Below, in pieces: positions 12,001-19,100 of a stretch of 40,451 nt of DNA. The stretch is taken from assembly GCA_016787605.1 (NCBI GenBank), contig JAEUUE010000004.1, forward strand, positions 1 through 40,451, in the 5' to 3' direction. Within the stretch, counting starts at the first letter, position 1. Each line of letters begins with the position of its first letter. Source of the stretch: Cyclobacteriaceae bacterium (lineage in GTDB: Bacteria > Bacteroidota > Bacteroidia > Cytophagales > Cyclobacteriaceae). A model generated the notes under the pieces. It searched no databases, was not told the origin of the DNA, and was given only the letters and a program-made list of their open reading frames with translations. The translations under genes were made by a program, and so were the position numbers.

Positions 12001-14946
12001 GGCTGCGCAGGCACACCTGCCATTGTTGTCGTCACCGTAGAACCCAAACCGAAACTTGTAGCCGCTTCGCTGAAGACCGTGTGCGAAGGCGTCGCTACAG
12101 CGATATCACTCACTTCGCCGACCACTCCTTCTGCGGGAACGGTTGAATTCCTCCTGGTGTCTGCAGTAGCGACGGGCGGTGTTACCGGCGCATCGGCCAA
12201 CGGCACCGTGTTCGCCAATGGCGCGACCCTCAATGACCTGCTGAGCAACCCGACGACGACGGCCCAGACGGTAACGTATACCTTCCGCCCCCGCTTCAAC
12301 GGTGGTGCAGGCTGTGTTGGCGATGACGTGGTTTCGGTGGTGACCGTAAATCCCCGGCCGACCGTCGTGCCCTCTCCGCAGGCGCAGATCTGCAGTGGCG
12401 ATGTGGTCGATATTACCCTGACGACCGATGTGGCCACGACTGTATCGACGTGGACCGTCTCGGCTCCGGCTACCATCACCGGTGAAAGTGCCGGCGCCGG
12501 CGACCGAATCTTCCAGATTCTCTTTAACAGCGGCAATAACATTGAGACGGTGACCTATACGGTAACTCCGCAGGCTGCCGGTTGTGCCGGTACGCCGGTT
12601 GCGATCAATGTCACGGTGAACCCGAAAGCCCAGGTAATCGGTGTTCCAGCTACGACTACCATCTGCCATGGCAGCACTCTCAATATTCCGCTTACCAGCA
12701 ACGTGGGTATCGGCGTGACCTATGCCTGGACCGTGGATGATCCCAGTGGTCTTGGTGTTCCTGCCACCGGAAGCGGCAATGTCATCAACCAGCCGATGAG
12801 CAATACCTTGGGATTCCAAGCTACACTCACCTATACCATTACCCCGACAGGCCCTGGCCCTGGTGCAGGCTGCGTGGGCGACAGCAAGATCATGATCGTG
12901 ACCGTATCACCGGAGATTACTGCTTCATGGCTGAATACTCCTTCGCCGGACTTTATCTGCAAAGGCAGCACGGAGTACCTCGTGATCAATATCGGCGGCC
13001 GGGCTCCGTTTAACTTCACCTACAACGACGGAGGAGCCCCGATCGTGAAGACCAACCAGCCTCCGGTAGCGGTATTGCCGCACGTGCCGGCGGTGACCAC
13101 CACGTATACGCTCACCTCGGTAACCGATGGATTGGGTTGTACGACGGCGTTCAATGTGCCCTTTGTTGTCAACGTAGGGGATACGGATCCGAACTTCTCG
13201 ATCATCACCCCGACGGCTGCCTGCAGCCCGAACGTGGTGTCCTTCCAATACAACCAGGTGGCGGGGACGATTTACACCTGGCGTTTCGGTGATTCGGCAG
13301 ATTCCGTGTACCAGGCGACCACCACGGTTGCCAACCGGGTGATCAAGCACACGTACACGAACCTGAGTCCGTCCAGCACGCTGAACTACCCAGTGACCCT
13401 GCAGACCGAGTTGCCGGCCCCGTTCCCTGGATGCTTCAAGAGCAACCCGGCCCAGACGGTGACGATCTATCCGAACCCGATCCTCAACGTGCTGCCTAAC
13501 CGCACAGAGATATGCAGCGGCGAGTCGATCACCTTTACTAACTCCAGTGTGGGTACCACGGCGTCCACCATCAGCTGGTCGTACCGGGTACAGGGTCAGA
13601 CCGCGGAAACCGCCATGGGTACGACGTTTAATATGACGTACGCCTTTACCAATACGACCACCTCTAACCCGATCATCTACGAAGTAATCTTCCGGGCCAG
13701 CAATGCCCAGGGTTGCCCGGTTCCGGAGGTGATCATGCCTATCCAGGTGTACCGTTACTCGGTGGCCGGCTTTAACGAGGGTACAGTGCCCGACTTTGTC
13801 AACGGCGAGTCGTTGGTAACGTTTACCAATACCTCGACCATACTGGATGCCGCGGCGTTTAATTATAGCTGGGTCTTCGGGGCAGATGCGCAGCCCGCCA
13901 ACTCCACGTCTATGAGCCCGGCTACCGTACGCTATGTCAGCCCCGGCCCGAAAGAGATCACGCTGACGGTGACGAACAACGCGCGAAGCCAGTGTCAGAC
14001 GACGTTCACCAAGCAGATCAACATCGTTCTCCCGCCGCTGATCGCCACATTTGACGTGAATCCCAAGGAGTCCTGCTTCCCGGCCAAGATCTCAGTCGAT
14101 ACGAATCCTGCCGTGACCCAGATTACCGGCGACATCATCGAATGGACCGTGGTCGACGAGAACAACAGGGTGGTGGCTACCTCGAGTGGTGTGTTCCCTG
14201 AGTTTAACCTCCAGTCGGAAGGAGAGTATCGCGTGAAGCTGCGTACCTCCAGTTCACAGACTGGCCAGACGGCCACCGCACCGGATGTGACGGTTACGGT
14301 CTATGGCAAGCCCATCGCGTCCTTTGACGCCCGTCCGGACATAGTGTTCGTGCCGGATACCGAGATGCAGATCTTTAACTTCAGCGACAACCCTGACAAG
14401 CTGCAGTTCGTCTGGGACTTTGGTGACGGCGATGTACTGAGTTCTCCGCCGGCTCCTTCCAACGACCAGGCTGTTCCCCCGGGAACTCATAACGACCGGA
14501 CCAAGGGGACGTACGAAGAGCCTATTCATATCTATAAGGTCGAGGGAATCTATGAGGTCACCATGTTTGTCAATTATGATCATGGCAACAACGTGGTGTG
14601 CAGGGATACCGTGAAGCACCAGGTGCAGGCACGGCAGGGTGGTATCACCAAGGTGCCCAACGCGTTTACGCCCAGCACGACAGGTCCCAGCGGCGGTCAG
14701 TCGGGCAACGGCACATTCAACGACGTTTTCTTGCCCATCGTGAAAGGTGCGGATGAGTATAACCTGCAGATCTACGACCGGTGGGGTAACCTGATCTTTG
14801 AAAGCAACAGCTCGCAGATCGGCTGGGATGGATACAGCGCGGACGGCAAGTTGTTGCCGGCTGGGGTTTATGTGTACAAATTGACCGTGCGGCTGTCCGA
14901 CGGGCAGCGATCGACACAAATTGGTGATGTAACTATGATCCGGTAA
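1..14946 (+). CDS. Giant PKD/Ig-like repeat adhesin with T9SS type B sorting domain (5' partial)
   Basis: Surface adhesin-like protein, expected to be exported by the type IX secretion system and held on or released from the cell surface. At least 4,981 residues are visible. The first codon is GTG inside a repeat (next residues AAGQTKTICSG, matching internal units), so it is very probably an internal Val and the true start lies upstream. Order: seven divergent Cys-containing PKD-like units (residues 1-690), 23 units of 104 residues (about 700-3090), four units of 98 residues (about 3090-3485), about nine divergent units, three more classical PKD folds (WRFGDS near 4427, WVFGAD near 4624, WDFGDGD near 4804), and a gliding-motility/T9SS type B C-terminal domain from about 4886 (NAFTPSTTG, DVFLP, YDRWGN, GWDGY, GVYVYK). 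Composition is rich in Thr, Val, Ala, Asn and Gly, with few charges. The PorP/SprF gene 10 nt downstream is the expected secretion partner, as for SprB/SprF. The ligand is unknown. Confidence 0.93.
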   Translation: MAAGQTKTICSGQAVNHPITLSPAGLPAGTLFTWPDPDGAGPATARAVPSTAQIGDVLTNTSGADITVTYQVTPVGPGGALGSCTGATVPIVITVRPAPVIVPAQVKTICSGSPVNLEILMSPLNLPAGTVFNWPVPTVSGGPAQGSAGLNVAMGGPGTNHITEVLTNTTGAPITVTYNVTPSAAGCSGTMQPIVITVNPAPVIPAGQTKAICSGQAVGLEVLLSPANAPAGTVFNWPVPTMSAGAPQGTFGNNVPMGAAGTIHINDVLVNNTGAPITATYAITPTSGAGCLGATSNVVVTINPLPVANPIGGPGTVCVSPTNIILYQVTPNAGSTFTWTIPPQFTVFGGGGTNSPNFFVLLSFPTVGAALPISVVETNVYGCVGTANTLPITVAPAPGALTINGPTVVCKNQTGVNFSVPAGIFNPTSTYNWSASGATIVSASSGVGLQTITVDFGLLASADITLNEVSASGCSGTPVTLNVAAADRPVMTSSSTNTICSGNTPSLVFTTNPLVPSTFNWTVINITGGVTGTLVGNSGTGNISEVLSNTSGFSGTVTYRVTPVAIAAPNCTGAPQDVVVTVNPEPVLVTPQTKTICSGASTSYEILLSPLTFPAGTTFTWPAPVMSAGPAQGTPSPGPVTGGPAGTIHINDVLTNTTNAPITATYTITPTSGAGCVGTARTVVITVNPQPVISSTLDATHCSDAVTGLTLSVTGTSVAAATYNITARSISAGLTPSGSNAFVPANGVAANYLAADAFTNTTAGPLTVTYTVVGVSASGCVGAPMVITQTINPEPVVSTLLDAALCSDQATGLTLNTNGTSVAAANYNITARTIAPGLTAAVGNAIVPANGVVAGYLAADVFINNGASPLTVVYTVVPVSAAGCAGDPRNITITINPEPVVSPTLNASVCSDVATGLTLATNGASVSAATYNITARTIDPGLTPAGTNVAVPANGVTAAYLATDRFTNTGAGALPVTYTVVPISPSGCQGDPVVITITVNPEPVVSTLLNTTVCSDVTTGLILNTNGTSVAAATYNITARTIQAGLTPGGSNALVTATGVAANYLANDLFVNNGAVPLTVTYTVVPVSATGCTGDPQVITVTIRPEPVVAATLDATVCSDVAIGLTLNTNGSSIAAASYNVTARAIAAGLTAGGANVPVPGLGVAAGYLANDVYTNTGAVPLTVTYTVAGVSADGCLGDSRVITMIINPEPVVSTTLNTTVCSDIATNLVLNTNGTSVAAFNYNIVSRNIAGGLTAAGTNAVVPANGVAANYLASDRFTNTGNAPLTVTYTVEATSAAGCLGNQQVITVTINPEPVVSNTLDLTQCSNVPIGLVLGTNGTSEPAINYNIMSQTTSVGLVAAGGNVAVPAMGVAANYLSNHTFANSTSLSLTVQYVVVPVSASGCLGDAKTITVTIDAGPIVANNLDATVCSDAGVGLTLAVDASSAPAANYNITARTIAPGLVAGGGNAVVPFNNAPANYLAADTYTNTGSLPLTVTYTVVGVGVSGCLGNPRVITMTINPEPVVATTLNATVCSDAVIGLNLATNGTSVAALDYDIVSRTIAPGLVAAGSNVAVPASGVGSNYLALDRFTNTGAVALTVTYSVRARSAAGCLGDVQVVTITINPEPVVANTLNGTVCSDSPTGLVLNTNGSSVAAANYNITGITIAAGLSAAGGNAVVPANGVGVNYLSGDIFTNTGALPLTVVYTVVPVSAAGCLGDPQAITMTINPEPVVSPSLDATLCSDIATGLTLNTNGSSVAAATYNITSSTVAGALVAGGGNAAVPAFGVAAGYLASDVFTNTTSGSLQVTYTVVPVSAAGCVGNSRVITLTIQPEPVVSSLLDATVCSDAAVGLTLNTSGTSVIAASYNVTARTIDPGLVAAGTNVAVPANGVAANYLSADRFTNTGAVPLSLTYTVAGISAAGCVGNPQVITITINPEPVVSNTLDLTQCSDVATGLTLATNGTSVAASSWNITARSVSAGLTIGAGNAVITANGVAANYLAADTYTNTGSTPLTVTYTVVPVSASGCTGDSKVITVTINPEPVVSTTLDATVCSDLAVGLTLNTNGSSVAAATYNVSAIAIAPGLVANGGNAVVPAAGVASNYLANDVFTNPTAAPLTVVYTVAGVSAAGCLGNTRTITMTINPEPVISPALDATVCSDVAIGLTLNTDGVSVAASNYNIVSRTIAGGLVPAGTNAPVPATGVGNNYLASDRFTNTGAVPLTVTYTVLATSAAGCVGDTRVITITIAPEPVASNALNLTQCSDTATGLTLNTNGVSVAAATYNITSVTISGGLTAAGTNAVIPATGVAANYLAGDMFTNTGNVSRTASYVIVPVSAAGCLGDPMTVVVTINPEPVVSAGLNATICSDLPIALTLNTNGVSVAASTYNITAQSIAAGLVPAGANAVVPAAGVGAGYLAGDVFTNTTNASLTVTYTVVGVSADGCVGDPRVITMTISPEPIVSTTLNATVCSDVATGLTLNTTGASVAASSYNVTGVVLAPGLTAAGTNAVVPANGVTAGYLALDQFSNPTNAPLTVDYTVVGVSASGCVGNPQVITITIAPEPVVSASLNLTQCSDVAIGLVLNTEATSVAAANYNITARNISAGLTAAGSNAVVTANGVAANYLSGDQFTNTGATPLTVTYTVVPISAAGCVGDPRVITVTINPEPVVSASLNATVCSDNAIGLTLNTNGTSVAAASYNITSRTIAAGLVAAGTNAAVPAAAVANNYLASDAFTNPTNGALTVSYTVVPVSAAGCLGDPRVITMTINPEPVLSPSLDATRCSDQAISLTLATNGVSVAAANYNITSRTIAAGLVPAGTNVVVPATGVAANYLLNDRFTNTGAVPLTVTYTVVPVSGTGCLGDAVVVTMTIDPEPVVANGLDATVCSDIAIGLTLNTNGTSVAAGTYNITNRTISAGLLAGGTNGVVPATGVADNYLAADFYTNTTAAPLTVTYTVVPVSAAGCLGDAKVITLTIQPEPVVATGLDAAKCSDVAIGLTLATTGTSAPAANYNITAINVSAGLVPGGSNAAVPANGVAPIYLANDVFTNPTLVPLTVQYTVVPVSATGCLGDASIITITIGAEPVGANDVKTICSDQAVTYNLQNNINTLGNGFSSNFSWVAAPNGSVTGESTVAQAGPIITDVLNNVTNVDQVVVYTVTPTGTNGCPGNPFTISVTVQPEPMGANQSVNINSDIILNYDLQNNVNTVGNNLAATFSWVASINSNVGGESTTPQTGALITDVLNNVTNSNQTVTYTVIPTSLAGCAGNPFIITVTVLPEPVGVNDALTINSDVANNYSLQNNVNSVGNGVPATFVWVAVDNPLVTGESTAPQAGGTLNDVINNVTGVDQVVVYTVTPTGTNGVVGDPFTITVTIRSEPVGANDTKTVCSDIAVGYDLQNNLNTFGNGQLATFSWFAAPNPNVTGESTTPQTGALINDLLNNVTSANEVVVYTVTPTGTNGCPGNTFQISITVQPEPVVATTLNETKCSGEVYGKLLATNGVSIGAASYNVTVVSKDAGITGGRPLGLIGGGGSAANVIQNDSYINTTATPQKVVYSVVPNGTNGCIGDALLVEFTINPEPVLSNPGFPAICSSNTSGNSITNIVLGTDGVSVGAATYQLLQIQYSNGGPFGVALPAGFSAAGGNTLIGAVGSIDLVRNDRYTNTSAVPVTVRYTIQATSASGCLSDPLDYDVTVNPEPTLDPLLNPTPVCSGLPSGVTLGVAAGSVAAVSYNINSILFPGLTAGGANTGIGNNKPANAIFNDVYVNTTSGVLTATYKIAPVTAAGCVGPEGTVTLTINPSPDLANTLNRIVCTNTASGIVFSTTAASVAAASYNLISVTPQAGLTPAGGNAAFPANAVGTGYVNADQFTNTTNAPLTVTYRVAPVSAAGCIGPQEDIILTVEPVPAAAPINLKPTVCSGSSNGTDLTDIELISPTNPSAGVITFNYTAVSSIGTQITGFVPALSGLAENYKITDNLVNTSNAAATVTYTITPIAAGASSGIGCAGTPAIVVVTVEPKPKLVAASLKTVCEGVATAISLTSPTTPSAGTVEFLLVSAVATGGVTGASANGTVFANGATLNDLLSNPTTTAQTVTYTFRPRFNGGAGCVGDDVVSVVTVNPRPTVVPSPQAQICSGDVVDITLTTDVATTVSTWTVSAPATITGESAGAGDRIFQILFNSGNNIETVTYTVTPQAAGCAGTPVAINVTVNPKAQVIGVPATTTICHGSTLNIPLTSNVGIGVTYAWTVDDPSGLGVPATGSGNVINQPMSNTLGFQATLTYTITPTGPGPGAGCVGDSKIMIVTVSPEITASWLNTPSPDFICKGSTEYLVINIGGRAPFNFTYNDGGAPIVKTNQPPVAVLPHVPAVTTTYTLTSVTDGLGCTTAFNVPFVVNVGDTDPNFSIITPTAACSPNVVSFQYNQVAGTIYTWRFGDSADSVYQATTTVANRVIKHTYTNLSPSSTLNYPVTLQTELPAPFPGCFKSNPAQTVTIYPNPILNVLPNRTEICSGESITFTNSSVGTTASTISWSYRVQGQTAETAMGTTFNMTYAFTNTTTSNPIIYEVIFRASNAQGCPVPEVIMPIQVYRYSVAGFNEGTVPDFVNGESLVTFTNTSTILDAAAFNYSWVFGADAQPANSTSMSPATVRYVSPGPKEITLTVTNNARSQCQTTFTKQINIVLPPLIATFDVNPKESCFPAKISVDTNPAVTQITGDIIEWTVVDENNRVVATSSGVFPEFNLQSEGEYRVKLRTSSSQTGQTATAPDVTVTVYGKPIASFDARPDIVFVPDTEMQIFNFSDNPDKLQFVWDFGDGDVLSSPPAPSNDQAVPPGTHNDRTKGTYEEPIHIYKVEGIYEVTMFVNYDHGNNVVCRDTVKHQVQARQGGITKVPNAFTPSTTGPSGGQSGNGTFNDVFLPIVKGADEYNLQIYDRWGNLIFESNSSQIGWDGYSADGKLLPAGVYVYKLTVRLSDGQRSTQIGDVTMIR
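2104..9276 (+). repeat. Coding tandem array: 23 PKD-like units of 312 bp in a trimeric higher-order pattern
   Basis: Units were placed by the first conserved Cys codon (Cys-Ser-Asp/Asn motif). These codons start at 2104, 2416, 2728, 3040, 3352, 3664, 3976, 4288, 4600, 4912, 5224, 5536, 5848, 6160, 6472, 6784, 7096, 7408, 7720, 8032, 8344, 8656 and 8968, always 312 bp apart; the last unit is 309 bp. Each unit reads roughly CSD-x-GLTLNTNG-SVAA-YNIT, then NYLA-D-FTN, LTVTYTV, GC-G, VIT-TI, PEPVV. The DNA of the units is clearly diverged by synonymous and non-synonymous changes. Every third unit carries the DRFTNTG variant and usually an ITITI ending, so the array is built of three-unit blocks of 936 bp. 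Each unit has two Cys that could form a disulfide after export. Confidence 0.95.
9277..10455 (+). repeat. Coding tandem array: four units of a second PKD-like type (294-297 bp)
   Basis: Cys-position codons fall at 9277, 9571, 9865 and 10159, with the next unit at 10456. Units share YxLQNN-N, FSWVA, GEST-PQ-G, I-DVLNNVT and V-YTVTPTGTNG. The middle two have Asn in place of the first Cys (INSD), and the third also lacks the second Cys (NGVVGD rather than NGCPGN). The block sits directly against the 104-residue array but is a different sequence subtype, so it was probably amplified separately. Confidence 0.9.
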
Positions 14947-14956
14947 TTTTATAGGT

Positions 14957-15991
14957 ATGAGAGGATGGCGTAATGTTTGGTTGGGTTTCTTTCTGCTGAT
15001 GGCCTCAGTGGCCTTCGGACAGGATCCGCAATTCTCCCAATACTACCAGTCGCCCCTCTACCTGAACCCGGGATTTACCGGGGTGACCCCCCAGCAGCGG
15101 CTTACATTCAACCACCGCCTGCAATGGCCCAACCTGCCCCAGGCCTTCTCCACCTTTGCGGCCTCCTACGACATCTGGGTAAACGAGCTGAGCAGCGGTT
15201 TCGGCATCCTGGCTACCACCGACAAAATGGGGTCGGCAGGATGGAGGACGACTAACGTAAACCTCCTGTACAGCTACAAGCTTCAGTTGAACAAGAACTG
15301 GATGTTCTCACCCGGGTTGGCGTTCGGCTACGGCATCAACGGGTTGGATCGAAGCAAGCTGACGATGGGCGACGGGCTGGAATACAATAACCAGTCACTG
15401 GATCCCGACCTGAACCGGTTGGGCAACCAGCAGTATTTCGACTTCAGCGCCGGATTCATTGTGTATTCCTCCATCTATTGGTTTGGATTGGCAGTGAATC
15501 ACCTCAATGAGCCGAACATGTCCATTTTGAACGATGTGACCCGGCTGCCCATGAAGGTGACGGTACATGGTGGAGCTCGCATACCGCTTACCGGTGGCCT
15601 CAGGACTTCGGCAAGGGTTTCGTACCTCACCCCGTCGTTCATCTACCAGTCCCAAGGAGGTATTACCCAGTTCAACTTCGGGTTGAATTACCATATCGAC
15701 CCCGTGTTTATCGGACTTTGGTACCGGGGCAAGCCCTGGGAAGAGAGCGTGATCGGCTCTGTCAACCACGATGCCCTGGTCCTGCAGTTGGGGATGTATC
15801 TCGACAAATTGACCGTGGGTTATAGCTATGACTTCAACATTTCACCGATAGCCACCGCTTCGGGCGGGGCACATGAGATCTCGCTCATGTACGAGTTCAG
15901 TTCAAAGCCCATCAGCCGCGGCGTGAAGAAACGCAACCGCCTGATTCCTTGCCCTACGGGAGGCCGTAACCCGGGTTTCTGGGGCAAGTAA
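14957..15991 (+). CDS. PorP/SprF family type IX secretion outer-membrane protein
   Basis: 344 residues. The N-terminus has a signal peptide (hydrophobic core WLGFFLLMASVAF, cleavage probably after FGQ), followed by the family hallmark DPQFSQYYQSPLYLNPGFTG. The rest alternates short aromatic-ended strands, as in an outer-membrane beta barrel, and ends with a basic segment and IPCPT near the C-terminus, shared with the paralogue downstream. Members of this family (SprF, PorP) are needed to export or attach type B sorted adhesins. The start ATG lies 10 nt after the stop of the giant adhesin gene, so the two are almost certainly co-transcribed and work as a pair. Length is typical. A role specific to this adhesin is inferred from position. 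Confidence 0.93.
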   Translation: MRGWRNVWLGFFLLMASVAFGQDPQFSQYYQSPLYLNPGFTGVTPQQRLTFNHRLQWPNLPQAFSTFAASYDIWVNELSSGFGILATTDKMGSAGWRTTNVNLLYSYKLQLNKNWMFSPGLAFGYGINGLDRSKLTMGDGLEYNNQSLDPDLNRLGNQQYFDFSAGFIVYSSIYWFGLAVNHLNEPNMSILNDVTRLPMKVTVHGGARIPLTGGLRTSARVSYLTPSFIYQSQGGITQFNFGLNYHIDPVFIGLWYRGKPWEESVIGSVNHDALVLQLGMYLDKLTVGYSYDFNISPIATASGGAHEISLMYEFSSKPISRGVKKRNRLIPCPTGGRNPGFWGK

Positions 15992-16136
15992 CCTCCCGGA
16001 CGGTTGCGGTTATCTCCCGTTTTGTCGTTTCGTCGCCTCCTTTGACGCTTCATCTGCTACCTGACGCCGGTAGTCACTTCCTGCCTTATTAATTACCGTC
16101 TTATGCTGGCCTTAATTGCTTGGAAATCAATCGAGC

Positions 16137-19100
16137 ATGGGCAAAGTGATGAAGTTTTACCGCTGGCTATTGGCCGTGGTTTTATTGGGGGGTAGCTTTT
16201 TTCAGGCCTGGGCACAGTGCGGGGGAGTACTGGAGCCTGGTTTTGCCTTTTTGACCAGCAGCCGGGGCTGCGCACCATTTACCGTAAACATCCAGACCAT
16301 CTACCTGGCGTCGGTTCCAGGGACGCAGTACTTCGTCCAATGGGGTGATGGAACGCCGGAAGAGACCTATGTTCAGGCGGGGCCCGGGGGTGTCACGATG
16401 ACTCATACCTATCCGCTGGCCTCTGTCAATTGCGGATACGATGTGCTGATAGACGCGGCTAACGCGTGTAATCCGAGGGGAAGCGTGGTGCCGATCAACA
16501 CGCAGGTGATCGTCTGGACACGTGATGTGGTTTCGATCAACCCCGGTACCGTGAGGGTATGCGCGGGGTTTGCCGCCGACCTGCAGCTCACAGACAACAG
16601 TACCTGGAACTGCTTCCCCCGGGCCACCCGAGAAAACAGCGAGCCCCGGTGGATCCAATGGCAATATGGGACCGGCCCCCTGGCCAGCCAGATACCCGGT
16701 GTGGAAATCAACGGCATCGTGCCGGGCAGCTTTCCCTACCTGAACCCGGCACCGGGTACCAACCCGCAATACCCCGTACCTGCCCCAGGGCAGATGACTC
16801 TGCCGATCCATGTTCCGGCCACCGTCCCGGCGGATGTAGGGAAGGAGTTTGTGGTCACCTTGAGGAACTGGAACCAATGCAACGCCTACGATGACAATGT
16901 CCTGGATGGAAATGGACTGAACCCCGTGGGGGGCGACCTTGTTAATGGTGACCATCCGCCGCAAGTCACTACCGCGAGAATTGTCATTGTGGCTTCGCCC
17001 CAGCCGGATTTTGTTACGCGGCTCGGCAATGCGGCCGGCCCGGTACAGAGTATTTTCTGTATCAATGATCCTATCTACTTTGACAACAACACACCACCCC
17101 TGGCCGGATCCAGTTTTCAATACCAGTGGGAGTTCTTTGATAATGCCACGGGGGCAGGGGCACCGCTTTCCACCTCGGGCTCTGCAAATCCCATCTACAC
17201 CTACGCTGCTTCCGGACAGAAACTGATCCGGCTTTCGGTGACCGATGCCAATGCCGCCGGCAACTGCCGCGCCACGATGGAGAAGGTTATCACCATTTCG
17301 CCCTCCCTGGTGGCGCAGATCGCCACCACCGACTTGGTTGGAAACCCGCTGACGCCTGCCTTCTGCCAGTCGAGCCAGGCACCGCTAACCGTCTTCAACG
17401 TCCGGTTCAGCGACGTGTCGGCTGGTACGATACTCCCGACGACGCAGTGGCGGTGGGAGTTCTACGACGAGAACAACGTACTGGTATTTGAAGAGCCCGC
17501 GGCAGGTGCCTTCAGCGGGGTGGCGCTGGGTCCGTTCGACAGGGCCTTTACCAACCGGGGAGTCTACCGAGTGAGATTGCTGATCCGGGACAACGCAACG
17601 TCTTGTGTGTCGACCGATGAAGTCCAGGTGTTTGTCCATGAGAATCCGGTTCCGGTTTTTTCGGCCTCCCGCGGGTGCGCCGGTGACGCGATCTCCTTTA
17701 CGGAGTCATCCACATTGAATGCCGTCAACGGGGAGAGCATCGTCTTGCGCGAGTGGGACTTCAATTACGACGGGGTAACCTTCAACAAGGATCCGGCATT
17801 TGATAATCGGCTCAGCTTTTCGAGAGTTCTCGGACCTGCGGGAACGTACGCCGTGGCCCTGAGAGTGACCACCAACGCGTTGGGTTGCCAGGCCACAGCG
17901 GTTATTCCGGTTGTCATCGATCCGTTGCCGCTGGCGTCTTTTTCTCCGAATGTGACCTCGGGATGCAGTGTGCTTCCCGTGACATTCACCAACACCTCAG
18001 CTGCCGGGCAGCCCACGTTAATTGATCGTTTTGTTTGGGAGGAAGACAACGGCGCCGGGTATCTGCCCGTGGGCACGCAGTTTCCGGCAGACCCAGCCTT
18101 CAGCAGTACGTTTCTCCGTACTTACGAGAATACGGCAACGGTCAACCGCACCGTTTCGATGCGCCTCCGGACCGTAGCCGTTTCCGGCTGCGAAACCGTT
18201 TCTGCTCCGACGGTGATCACCATCTTTCCGGGTACTGCGTCCGGCTTTACGTCAACCAATTATTCGCCATTCAACGACAATTGTTCGCCAGTGGCGGTCA
18301 ACTTCACCGTGGATGCTGCCACCCAGGCACTGCTGCCTTCCGATTACCGGTGGCGGGTGATGGACGGAGCATCGGTGCTGGCCGATCTCAGCACAGGGAC
18401 GACGCCGGCGTTCTCCTTCTCCTTTTCAAACCCCGGGTTGACCGCCAGGGATATGGAGGTAATACTCACCACCACACTGCCAACCGGTTGTTTTGGCGAT
18501 TCCACCCGGATCATTCGGGTAAGCCCGGTGCCGTCTTCCGCTTTTCTTATCGATACCCTTGCATACGACTGCAACCGCATGCGCCTCCGCCTGACCGCCA
18601 CGCAGAAGGGCTTGGAATACCACTGGACGGTGGCGGAAAATGGAGTCCAATTGCTGAACTCGACGGGCGTCAACGATGTACTTGAGTATGAAGTAGCTCG
18701 CGCCGCAACCGACATAAACCTGGCTCTCGGGCTCGACACCCAGAACCCATTCCATTGCACCAGCCTGGTCACCACCCAAGGGGTTGTGGTGCCTGCGCGT
18801 GATGCCATTAATGCCTCCTTCACGGCGACCCCTTCCGTCCAGTCACTGCCGGCCTCCACTGTCTTTATCACCAATACTACTTCGCCCGGGCCGTGGACGT
18901 TCCAGTGGGATTTCGGGGATGGCACCACAGCCACGGGAGGAGGCCCCACCTTGCAGCATACGTATTCAAGTTACGGCACGTATGTTATTACGCTTACCGT
19001 GACCAACAATGTCTGCGTGGAGACAGCTTCCCAGGCCATCACGATACAGGCGATTCCCCCGCTGATCGACTTCACCGCTGACCCCCTTTCAGGCTGCGCA

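Noticed and set aside
16116-16136. TTG start for the 1,242-residue adhesin
   Set aside because: It only places polar residues before the signal peptide; ATG 16137 or 16149 fits better.
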